Made by a program: the position numbers and the translations under genes. Of a stretch of DNA of 64,000 nt, positions 46,201 through 58,200 are shown in pieces. The DNA is taken from the NCBI RefSeq assembly GCF_002776525.5, contig NC_045441.1:129441218-129505217 (forward strand). Reading direction: 5' to 3'. Origin of the DNA: Piliocolobus tephrosceles (Eukaryota > Chordata > Mammalia > Primates > Cercopithecidae). Under the pieces are notes generated by a model that was not told the origin of the DNA, did not search any database, and was given only the letters and a program-made list of their open reading frames with translations. Within the stretch, counting starts at the first letter, position 1. Every line of letters starts with the position of its first letter.

Positions 46201-49200
46201 CCCAAAGTGCTGGGATTACAGGCGTCAGTCACCGCGCCCAGCCCATTTTAAACATTTTTAAGTGTACAATCCAGTGGTATCAGTTACATTCATAATGTTG
46301 TACAACCATCACCACTATCTATTTCCAAACTTTTTCATCATCCAAATAGAAACTCTGTTCCTATTAAGAAATTAACTGCCCATCTCCCCAGCTCCTGCTA
46401 ACCTCTTCTTTCTGGTTCCATGAATTGGCCTATGCTCGATATTTCATGTAAATGGAATCACAGTATTTGTCCTTTTTTGTCTGGAATGTTTAGCATAATG
46501 CTTTCAGGGTAGACTACATTGGAACTTCACTCCTTTTTTTTTTGGAGACGGAGTCTCGCTCTGTCGCCTAGGCTGGAGTGCAGCGGGCAATCTCTGCTCG
46601 CTGCAACCTCTGTCTCCCAAGTTCCAGCAATTCTCCTGTCTCAGCCTCCCAAGTAGCTGGGATTACAGGCCTGAGCCAGCATACTCGGCTAATTTTTTGG
46701 ATTTTTAGTAGAGATGAGGTTTTACCACGTTGCCCAGGCTGGTCTGGAACTCCTGACCTCAAGTGATCCGCCCACCTCGGCCTCCCAAAGTGCTGGGATT
46801 ACAGGCGTAAGCCATGGTGCCCGGCCCCCAGTTTTCAATCTTTTGGGAAATACCTAGGAGTGGAATTGCTGGGTCATATGGTAATTCTATTTAAATTTTT
46901 TTGAAGAAGCACCGAAGTATTTTTCACAGAAGCTGCATCATTTTGCATTCCCACCAGCAATGCAGGGCTTCAATTTCTGCACATCCTCGCCAACACCAGT
47001 CACCTTTCCTGGTTTTTAATTACAGCCATCATAGTAAGTATGAAGTCACAGCTCACTGTGTTTTTGATTTGCATTTTCCTAATGACTAAGGATGTTGAGG
47101 CTCTTCATGTGCTTACTGGTCATTTGTACATATTTGTCATGAAGATTTATCCCTATGTTTTCTTCTATGAGTTTTACAATTTTAAGTTCTTAAAGTTAGG
47201 CCTTTAATTCATTTTGAGGTAATTTCTGCATATGAGGTAAGGTAAGAGTCCGACCTCATTCTTTTTTTTTTCTTTCCTCCCCCACTCCTCAGCTCCAACT
47301 TCATTCTTTTCATGTGGATATCCAGTTTTCCCAATACTGTTTATTGAGAGACCATCCTTTCTCCATTGAATGGTCCTGGCACCCTTGTCAAAAATCAGTT
47401 TGGCCACAGGCACAAAAGGATAACATTCTTTGATCACATTATTACTGAAATGTACATGTGAAAAAAGTTAATGCAGAATGACTATGTGATTTATGTTAGA
47501 TCACATCATGTGAAGCAAAAAAGAGGTCTAATCATCCACTAAAGGAAGCACAGGGATGCTCGAAACTCTGACTGCAACTTTATCTTTTTTTTTTTTTTTT
47601 TTTTTTAAAGACAGGGTCTTGGCCTGGCAAGGTGGCTCCTGCCTGTAATCCTAGCACTTTGAGAGGCCGAGGCAAGAGGATCACTTCAGCCCGGGAGTTT
47701 GAGACCAGTCTGGGCAACGTGGTAAAACCCCATCTCTACAAAAAAAAAAAAATACAAAAATTAGCTGGGCGTGGTGGTGTGTACCTGCAGTCCAATCTAC
47801 TTGGGAGGCTGAGGTGGGACGATCGCTTGAGTTCCAGAAGGCAGAGGTTGCAGTGAGCCAAGATCCTGCCACTGCACTCCAGCCTGGGCAACAGAGTCAG
47901 ACGCTGTCCCAAAAAAAAAAAAAAGAGAGAGAGAGACAGGGTCTGGCTCTGTCACCCAGTCTGGAGTGGAGTGGTGTGATCATGGCTCACTGCAGCCTTG
48001 ACTTCCCAGGCTCAAGCAATCCTCCCATCTCAGCCTCCTAAGTAGTTGGGACAGGTACATACCACCATGCCCAGCTCACTTTTTATTTTTTGTAGAGATG
48101 AGGGTCTCACTATGTTGCTTGGGCTGGTCTTGAACTCCTAGCCTCAAGCAATCCTCCTGCCTTGGCCTCCCAAAGTGCTGGGTTTACCGGCATGAGCCAC
48201 CACACCCAGCCTCATGTACAAGTTTTAATGTGGACATTCGTTCTCATTTCTCTTGGGCAGATACTGCAACTTAATCTTACTGAACCCCTAGTATGTGTCA
48301 AAAAAAGCACTAAGCATTGGGTATGCAAAGACGAAGGAAATAAGCACAGCACCTGTCACGGTGTACCCCTTTACACCGTGACAGGTGCCTACTAGAGGAC
48401 CGCATCAACTGCTATGGCAACCTGAAGGAGAAACAATTCTTTACTTGGGAAGTCAGGGAAAGATGGGGGAAACAAAGCTATTCAGGGTAGATGAGTACAC
48501 TGGCTAAGGACAGGATGGATAGAGTTTAACGCTAAGTCACAGAGTTTGGGACTTCACCCCTTAGGCAATGGGAAATCATTCAAAACTCAACATGGAAGAG
48601 GAATGAGTAAAGCTAACAGTGATTCACTCCGGATGTGCTTCCCCGAACATGAAGGTCAGTCTAGGACCCAGGTTCACAGTGAGGGATCTGCATACTGGCA
48701 GGTGAGGCAATCTAAATAAAAGCAAACTCTGAAATACTCATTATAATCCACCCATTTAGTTAGTGAAGAAAACATTCGAAACGAAGGATAGCTTAAAATA
48801 ATATAATGTCAGAAAAGGATGCCCAATGCAGCCACTCTCTACCCCAAAGAGGAAAACATCTGAACTGAAGGCTGGGAGCGTTTTTCAATTCCCACCCAGA
48901 GCACGATCAGGTACGCACAGTGTTCAAGTCTTTGCTAAGGTTTTTGTTTCTTTGGGTTTTTTTTGCCCTTTAGTCTTATAATCAAATATGCTAAGTGTAT
49001 CAAGCATTCATTCCACAAGTAATGTCTACCGTGTGCCAGGCACTGTTCTCGGTACTAAGGGGGCAGAAGAACATACAACGAAATGCCGCACTCAGGAAGC
49101 TCATGGTACAGCAGGAGGGACAGACGTTAACAAGCGCATATAGACTATTAAAATACAGCTAGGTAGTCAGAGTAGTAACATGGCTTACTTTACCTCAATA

Positions 49201-52200
49201 CTTGTCTCTCATTAATCACCAGCAATCAGACATCAGCAATTCACCCCCATCAAGCAAGTAACAATAATCGTCAAGGCTATTAATGACCTCCTAGATGTCA
49301 AAACTAAGAGCCTAAGAGACAAATCCTTCAGTTCTCTTTCTCCTGACCTCTCTACATCCATGACCTTACTAACGCCTTCTCAAATGCAGTTCCCTTGACT
49401 GCAGCTTACTCTGCTGCCTTCCTCTTTCTTTGACCACTGGGCATTCCCTGAGGCTCGGCCAACATTCTCTTTCCCCATTAAATGGTTCATTCACTTCCAC
49501 AGGTTCAACTATTTTTATCCATACAGACGACTCTCAAATCCATCTTTTAGCAAAATTCGTACTCTACAATCTGTAGTGGTATATCCTAGAAGAGGCATGA
49601 CTCATTACTGTGCCAGAAAAGAAATATCTGTCCCAGAGAAAGCCTGAATTTATGCCAAAAAAAGAAAAAAGGTCAATGTAAATAGTTCTAAGTATAGTAG
49701 GCCAATCTTAGTGTAGGGATCTCAAACATCCGAGTGCGGAAGAATCACCGAGAAGGCTTGCTGAAAATACAGATCTGTAGGTTCTAACTCCGCGAGTCTG
49801 TAGTACGCTTGGTGTTCTGGTACTTTAATGAGTGCCCCAGATGATTCTGATACCAGACACTTATGGGCCACTCTTTGAAATACAGTCAGAGATTTTTGGA
49901 CACACAGGAAGCAGAGCAAGTGATTCAGAAGCAGCTGCAGAGTCCATGGCCATATCTGGTGGGGCCCAGGAAGGAACATATACGCAGTAGAGTGTCTGGG
50001 AGAGGGAGACAGGAGACAGCAATGGTGGGATCCACATGCCAGGTGGGGATAACAAGAAGCGCCCCTGGCCATGGAACACTAAGTTCAGCCTGGAAAGAAA
50101 GAAGGGGGTGGTGGGCTGGGGCAGAAGGATCTGTCTTATGAGGTCTTAGCTTATTTGCAGACAGGAAGAATCTAGAAGTGTAAGTAGAAAAAAGGAACTA
50201 AAAAAAAATGGAGAGTTCTTCCCCATTAGGAGGCATCAGCTGGTCCTGAGAGGAGACGGAAGTCCTTGGGCTCTCGGAACAGCGTTCTACAGCACAAGAG
50301 TGCCACCTACTGAGGCCCAGAGGGCAGGTTCACGTTCAGGCGCCTTTGAGGGAAGACATTAGAATCCCAGCCCCTCTCCTGTTCTCTCACCTGGCCCACG
50401 GCAGCTCCAATGCTCCCCGAACCATCAACAATTCCTGTGACAGTGGCCAAGGCCTCACTGCTCCCTTGGATGAGCTCCTGGCGACCCAAGTCCGCGGAAA
50501 TAGCAGAACTAATCATATTAGAAGGTCCACCAATAAAAAATCCTGAAGTCACAAACAGAACAGGTTCTTATTAAAACACAATTCACAACCACTAGCAATC
50601 TACTGCATAAGGCAAAATAATATCCCAATAGTTTTCTTAATATGTTGGACAGACGTGGGAAAAAAAGGAAACCCCCAGATAGTATCATTTTCAAACTATT
50701 AATAGTTAACATCCATGTTCCTGAAATCTCTTCTTCAATTATGTGACACTCTAGTATATTTTGTAGAACCCAAAGATACAAAAATATAGTGAAACACATA
50801 GCCTTTCTAATCCTGTGAAGTTTACATTCATTAATAACAATTGCACTAGCTTGTCAAATAAATTCCATTATGGTAGAGTTGCATCATATGATCTTTCCAC
50901 TACACAAATTCAACCAGGAATACTGAAAAAAAAAAAAGAGCAAAGAGGAAAAAGCCACTGAAATGGAGCAGGTGACGCTATCTGCCACTGCTCTCAGTGA
51001 GGCTCCCCATGAATCAGGCATGGGATGGCCCAGGTGAATCTGTTCTCACTGCTGGAATCAGTTCCATGTACCCCAAGCAGAATGAGCAGCTCACTCTGCC
51101 AAGCACGATCTAAAGTTTAAAATAAGTAACTTTTCTGGCTGGGCGCAGTGGCTCATGCCTATAATCTCAGCACTTTGAGGGGCTGAAGTGGGCAGATAAC
51201 CTGAAGTCAGGAGTTCGAGACCAGCCTGGGCAACATGGTGAAACACTGTCTCTACTAAAAATACAAAAATTAGCTGGGCGTGGTGGCAGGCGCCTGTAAT
51301 CCCAGCTACTCGGGAGGCTGAGGCAGAAGAATCACTTGAATCCGGGAGGTGGAGGTTGCAGTTAGCTGAGATCGCACCACTGCATTCCCGTCTGGGTGAC
51401 AAGAGCAAGACTCCTTCTCAAAAATAAAAATAAAATAAGTTTAAAATAAGTAATTTTTCTGGCTGGGGATGGTGGCTCATGCCTGTAATCCCAGCATTTT
51501 GGGAGGCTAAGGCGGGTGGATCACCTGAGGTCAGGAGTTTGAGACCAGCCTGGGCAACATGGTGAAACCCTGTCTCTACTAAAAATACAAAAATTAGCCG
51601 GGCATGGTGGTGCATGCCTATATTACCAGCTACTCAGGAGGCTGAGGCAGGAGAATCGCTTGAACCCAGGAGGTGGAGGTTGCAGTGAGCTGAGACTGCG
51701 CCACTACACTCCAGCCTGGGCAATAAAGCAAGATTCTGTCTCAATAAATAAATAATAAATAAAATAAGTAATTTTTCTATAACATAGTCCCTAAATGCAC
51801 CCAACTATTCTATCTAGTGCTCAAGTGACAAAATGCTGACCGACTCCAACACAGGAGGAGACAAGAGCTATTGTGGATTTTTTTGAAAGCTCGTGAATTG
51901 GTCTCCCACGTGGCATCTTTCTAAGTCACTTCTAGAAATAAGAGCAGAAGCTGGGACAGTAATCAAAAATCTTAGAAAATCTGCCGGGTGCGGTGGCTCA
52001 CGCCTGTAATCCCAGCACTTTGGGAGGCCTAGGAGGGCAGATCACGAGGTCAGGAGATTGAGACCATCCTGGCTAACACAGTGAAACCGCATCTCTACTA
52101 AAAATACAAAAAATTATCTGGGCGTGGTGGCGGGCGCCTGTGGTCCTAGCTACTCGGTAGGCTGAGGCAGGAGAATGGCGTGAACCCGGGAGGCGGAGCT

Positions 52201-55200
52201 TGCAGTGAGCCGAGATCGCACCACTGCACTCCAGCCTGGGTGACAGAGCGAGACTCCATTTCAAAAAAAAAAAAAAAAAAATCTTAAGAAAATTTCTGTC
52301 AATAGGGACTGCTTCTGTCACAATAGGACTGAGGAGGTGATGTAAGAAAGAGCAGAGAAAAAGAATCTGGAAAAGGAGACATCTTTCCTTCTAAAATTTG
52401 AATTCTCTGTAATTAAGGTTTCGGTACTACTCAAATTGAGGGAGAAAACAGTTTCCCTTTTCCTCTGAATTGACAGAGTAGCAGAAGCACGGTGGAGCAG
52501 AGCCGTGGGCCGCACCTGTAACAGTCATCAGAAGGGCATTGATGGCCTTATCGTTTGGAGAACCTGTGAGGGAAGACACAGACAAACCACAGTAAGTTAA
52601 AAAGCAGACCCCACGTGCCTCTGCCAACAGCACGCAAAGATCTGAATCTCCGCGACCTCACAAATCACTCCCAGCGACAACAAAGACACACAACTCTCTC
52701 TGCCTCTTTCAACTCTGATTTGTAACGTCTGCCTCTTGCTGGTGCTCAAGCTAACAAGACTTCTAAAAGCTAAAGAAAAGCTCTACTCCTGTCTCAGCAG
52801 CATCTTAAGGGACATATACCAAATCTACTAATTACCATCTTTCCGCTTTTGAAACCTGTTCCCTTTTTATTGTTTTATTGGCTGTAATGCCATGTCTCTG
52901 GAGCCTCCCCCAAACAAAGCATATACACTCCCAAGCAAGCTTTTAAGCAAATTAACAAAGCAAAAGAGATGTCAGTTTCCTCCCAAGACAAATAAAACGA
53001 TGTGATGACAAGTTTCCCAGGCATTCACAGGACAATGCAAAGGTGGCATATCAGGCCTTGAAGCTGGTCTCCAGGCTCTCCCTAGCACTGGTCACTGATT
53101 CCAGACAAATGCCTTATTCCTACCAGATTAGGGAAGCAAAGGAATTCGTAATTGCAAAGGAATACTCACGACTATACCCGACAAGGGACCCAACCGCCAG
53201 AAGCAGACTCAGGGCAAGAACCGGCGCTCTCTTCTGTAGTACGTCAGAGATGAAGCCTTGCAAAGTTCCACCTTCAAGCACAGAGTGTCGAGCAATCAAA
53301 ATCACTTCTAATTTAGCTTGTTCACCTGAGGTGTGCTCCCCATTGGCCCTCTAGTCTCACTGGCAGCAGCCTAACACTGATCTATCAAAAAATGTGGCTG
53401 GGCTGGGCGTGGTGGCTCACGCCTGTAATCCCAGCAGTTTGGGAGGCAGAGGTGGGCAGATCACGAGGTCAGGAGATAGAGACCATCCTGGCCAACATGG
53501 TGAAACCCTCTCTCTACTAAAAATACAAAAACATTAGCCAGGCATGGTGGCGGGCGCCTGTAGTCCCAGCTACTCGGGAGGCTGAGGCAGGAGAATGGCG
53601 TGAACCCGGGAGGTGGAGCTTGCAGTGAGCCGAGATCACACCACTGCACTCCAGCCTGGGCGACAGGGTGAGACTCTGTCTAAAAAAAAAAAAAAAAAAA
53701 AAAAAAAGGCTGACTCCCTGAAAAGGGGTCCTCCATAACTTCCTTTTAGGAAGATAAACTGTCTGTTAAATTGCCATGACGACCAATGGGGACAGGCGAC
53801 CACAAATCAGACAGCAAAACATGGAAAAATGGTCAAAACCATCAGCTATCCCTTACAAAAACAAGCTGTGACTGCTATTTCTGATTTTTCTTTTTAATTT
53901 AAAAGATAATGAATTAAGAACTATGTCTCTCTGGGCATGGTGGCTCATACCTATAATCCCAGCACTTTGGGAGACCAAGGCCAGGGGACTGCTTGAGGCC
54001 AGGGGTTCAAAACCAGCCTGGGCAACACAGTGCCCTTATCTCTATAAAAGATAAATTAGCCGGGCATGGTAGCACATGCCTATATTCCCAGCTACTTGGG
54101 AGGCAGAGGTAGGAGGATCGCTTGGGCCCAGGAGGTTGAGGCTGTGGTGAACCGTATTGTGCTGCTTGAACCCAGGAGGCTGAGGCTACAGTGAGCTGTA
54201 TTGTGCCACTGCACTCTAGCCTGGGCAACAGAGCAAGACTGTGTCTCAAAAAACAAAAAATTGTGTCTTAGAGTATATTGAGGCCAGTAGGTGGGCACAG
54301 TGGCTCATGCCTGTAATCCCAGCACTTTGGGAGATGGAGGTGGGCAAATTGTCTGAGCCCAGGAGTTTGAGACCAGCCTGGGCAACACAGTGAAACGCCA
54401 TCTCTACAAAAAATACAAAAAAAGGAGCTGGGTGTGGCGGTGTGTGACTGTAGCCCCAGGTACTCGGGGGGCTGAGGTGGGAGGATTGCTTGAACCCAGG
54501 AGGTTGTGGCTGCAGTGAGCCAAGATCATATCATGCCACTGCACTCCAGCATGGGCAACACAGCAGTATCCCCATCTTCAAAAAAAAAAAATAGTGGCTG
54601 GTAAATATTCACTAAAATAAAATTTAGCAGTTATGGTTTGGTAATAGGACGCAATCTTTAAAAAGCAGGGATATGAATCTTTCAAGCAACAATGTCACAT
54701 ACAGCACCATTCTGAGTTCTAGGGGCTATAAGACATCTGGTGTGTCCTTATCAGACAGAAGGCAGCTGGACAATTTCAACTTCAGAGGATACAGAAGTAT
54801 GGTGAGGTCTAAAGGTTGCAACCTCACCTTTGGCTCTGGAATTAAGAATGCGGGCAGCCAAGTTCAAATACAGTAATAGTAGATTGCCTAGCACAGACTG
54901 TGTGCTTTCACGGCAGTTGAGTCTCACCACAATTCTAAACGTTAACATTATTGAAGGTTATTAAGATCTGGCAAAGCCATGTAAGTAATACCCACTAAAG
55001 TACATTCTGCTCCTCTGTCTTATTTCCTTGTTCATACTTATTACTTCCTTGTTGATACTTCCAGCTACCACAAAAAAAAACCACTATTAAAATCTTTGTT
55101 TACAATGAAACAACTGTAAAACATTCACAAAAGTTAATCCCTGCTGTTACGTCTACCTCTATGATCTGACAACCTACACACTAAGGTGTGGTTCCCCTTT

Positions 55201-58200
55201 ATCCTCAGCGGATATGTTCCATGACCCCCGCGGATGCCTGAAACCACAGACAGTAGCAAACTCTATATATACCATGTTTTTTTCTATACATACATTCCCA
55301 TGATCAAGTTTAATTTATAAGTTGGGCACAGAAATTAACAGTAACTAACGAAAATAAAAAATAATAACAATATACTGTAACATAAGTTATGTGAATGGTC
55401 TCTCTCTCTGAAAATATCTTATTGTACGGTATTAAGAGTAACTGAAACTTTGAAAAGTGAAACCACAGATAAGGGGGGGTGCTGGTGTATTCTCCCTTAT
55501 TAGGCTGGGGGAGGTGGGGAGAGCGGGAGGTAGATACAATGAACACGGTCACATTCTAACTTGGATCTCTGACATACAATTAGCTTTAGAGCTAAGATAT
55601 CACTGAGAAAGCCGTATGAAACGATTGCATTTAAAGAGATTCCCATGTGCTTCCCAAGACAAAAGAACGGATCCATCAACAAAGGACTAAGAAAAAAGAG
55701 CCCAGTAAATCACAGCGCTGCCTTAGGCTGGGTCTTCCTTTCTATGGACCTCTTGTTTTTTCCTTTTTTTTTTTTTTTTAAGAGTTTGGCTGTTTACTAG
55801 TAGGACAGTTTAGGGAAAATGGCTGTAGAATAAGTAATAAAACTTTAAATGAGGCCAGATTTCACAACCCAGTGAAAGATCACTAGTGACTAACTATTAT
55901 GGAAAAGGCGCATCACTGCATACCTACGATCCCTCCAACGTCGTACCAAATGGACAGCTTGTCGGCTTCCGCCTCCTTCCAGCCGAAGTTGTTACTCAGA
56001 TAAAAGGGGAGCCAGAAGAAGAAGGAGTAATTCACTAACTTCAAGCAGGCGTAGGCCAGTGAGTACTACAAGAAAAGCATTCAACTCTCAGTGAGGGACA
56101 AATAGCACAGCATGACCACCATTTTTAATGTCATTTAAAAGCAAAACAAAATAAAGGAATTTAGGATGAACAGAACCTGATTTTACAATTAAACATCTCT
56201 ACAAACTCCCACATGCCTGACTTCAGCCAGTCTCCCTCTGCTCTTCATCCCTGTTAACTTCTAGACAGGCATGTACAGCAGGCCTTTGGAATAAAAAACA
56301 CATATGGCTACTTCTTAGCTGTCTCCAGTTTCTCCTCCTATCAGTTCTCTGGTAGAAGCAAGCCAGTGTTTTGAACCTAAAGGCAGGGCACGTGCCCACA
56401 TTTCTTTATTCACACAAAGATGAATGGTATTCACGCCACTAACCAGCGTTAACCACAGGCAAAGAAGTCCAGGAAGCATCGCGGCCTTTACTGGGAGCAG
56501 CCAAACGGGCTTGGTTATTCTACTCCTTGCCAAGGCAACACTATGAACAATGGAGAGCAAAGGGACTACACTACAGTTCCAAGGTCTAAGAAAAGCAGCA
56601 GCATGATAATTCCTTTCACACTAGTTTCCAAAAGCTCCACATTCCCCGGTCCAGTGGCAAAGAAGAGAGTCTCTCTGGCGAGTCAAAAATGAAAGAACAT
56701 GTCATCATCGTCCTTGTGACTCTCTCCTTTAGGGGAAAAAAATGCTGCAGCTACATAAAGATGGTGGTGGGGCTGAGCCTCCTATATTCAACACATTACT
56801 ACCAGGAAATCCTGACAGCATCAAAGGAAAAACAGGGGAGAACAGAGGGGCTGACTTCAAAGGGTGTCTGGCTAGTATATTCTTTTCCCTGGAGCTGCCA
56901 GTTATTCCCTAGGTATCACTTGTTTTAAAACAGCTTCCCTGGCAGGCAACAGCCACCTCCTAGAGAGCCAAATCCCAATCACGAGTGCATTCTGACCAGA
57001 CAGCCTGCTACAAAGACAAAGGAATTAAGTTAACTAGATTTCTTTACATCCCTGCCCATGTCAGAGAACAATAGCTTGTGAAGAACAAAGGAACAGCAAA
57101 AGAGGTCCATATTTAGTCACAACAAAGATCGTTCTCAAAAATTAAATTATTACCAGTAGAGTATTTCAAAAACCAGTTAAAAGATAATAATCAATAGCAT
57201 AAGAACAGGCCTAAAGCAACCTGCATTTCTCTTATATCATATGTCATCGCTGGGTTAAAGGATTGTGGAAAATTGTATTTTAACTCATACTTAAGTCTGT
57301 TGGACACGAGAGTTCTCTCAGCTTGGGGGCACCGACAGAAGGGGATTGACGGCCGGGCGCGGTGGCTCAAGCCTGTAATCCCAGCACTTTGGGAGGCCGA
57401 GACGGGCGGATCATGAGGTCAGGAGATCGAGACCATCCTGGCTAACACGGTGAAACCCCGTCTCTACCAAAAAATACAAAAAACTAGCCGGGCGTGGTGG
57501 CGGGCGCCTGTAGTCCCAGCTACTCAGGAGGCTGAGGCAGGAGAATGGCATGAACCCGGGAGGCGGAGCTTGCAGTGAGCTGAGATCCGGCCACTGCACT
57601 CCAGCCTGGGCGACAGAGCAAGACTCCGTCTCAAAAAAAAAAAAAAAAAAAAAAAAGAAGGGGATTGACAGGCATGTATTAAGATGGCCTACAGATCACT
57701 CTACCTGAGGGATCACATTCATAAAGCACCATTGACAAATGAAATAACAACAGGTGCTTGTTCAAAACACAACAGTCCAATGTTACAGGCCCCAGGGAGG
57801 ACTGGAATAATTTCTATTCCATGGGAAGGGGAACTGAGACACACGGATGGGTTGTGTGACTTACCCTAGGTGTCACAGAAAGTTAGTGGGTAAGCTGGAA
57901 ACATAACCTAGGCCTCTTAACTTCCACTCCAGTGCTAGAATGTCCGAAACATCAAGACAGAAAAACTGCAGAAGGGATTTAGTGTAGACGTTAGAAGGCT
58001 TTCCTGACTGCACAGGCTGTCGAAAACACTGGAATGCATGACCAAGAAAGACTGTGGAGTGCTCTGTTTTGGACCCTTTAAAAGGGGACAAGCTGGGCAC
58101 AGTGGCTCATGCCTGTAATCTCAGCATTCTGGGAGGCCAAAGCGGGCAAGGAGGTCAGGAGATGGAGACCATCCTGGCTAACACAGTGAAACCCCGTCTC

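Larger units (their letters stand above)
45890..47425 (-). mobile_element. Old L1 3' half, antisense, split by two Alus
   Basis: TACAACCATCACCACTATCT, GGAATTGCTGGGTCATATGG, CATTCCCACCAGCAATGCAG and GCACCCTTGTCAAAAATCAG are typical antisense L1 3' landmarks. Confidence 0.87.
45086..50390 (-). other. SLC37A3: SLC37A3 intron (exon 7 to exon 8)
   Basis: This 5.3-kb intron is the longest lying wholly in the window. It contains an antisense L1 split by two Alus, a nested Alu pair, L2 and MER20 remains, and the perfect hairpin at 48349-48388. The stretch 49885-50390 is single-copy sequence next to exon 7 with nothing recognised. Confidence 0.9.
51116..51778. repeat. Three copies of one target site around two tandem Alus
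   Basis: TTAAAATAAGTAA followed by a T run and CT occurs at 51116-51136, 51440-51460 and (as ATAAAATAAGTAA) 51759-51778, before, between and after two Alus. Confidence 0.93.
50543..52515 (-). other. SLC37A3: SLC37A3 intron (exon 6 to exon 7)
   Basis: Three plus-oriented Alus (51137-51439, 51461-51758 and 51982-52280) fill about half of it. They are antisense to the gene. The rest (50543-51115, 51779-51981, 52281-52515) is AT-rich sequence with nothing recognised. Confidence 0.9.
53272..55923 (-). other. SLC37A3: SLC37A3 intron (exon 4 to exon 5)
   Basis: It contains three Alus (53405-53707, 53932-54259, 54289-54594) and a Tigger-like DNA transposon (55185-55490). The stretches 54595-55184 and 55491-55923 are single-copy sequence with a poly-T run near 55765 and nothing else recognised. 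Confidence 0.9.
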
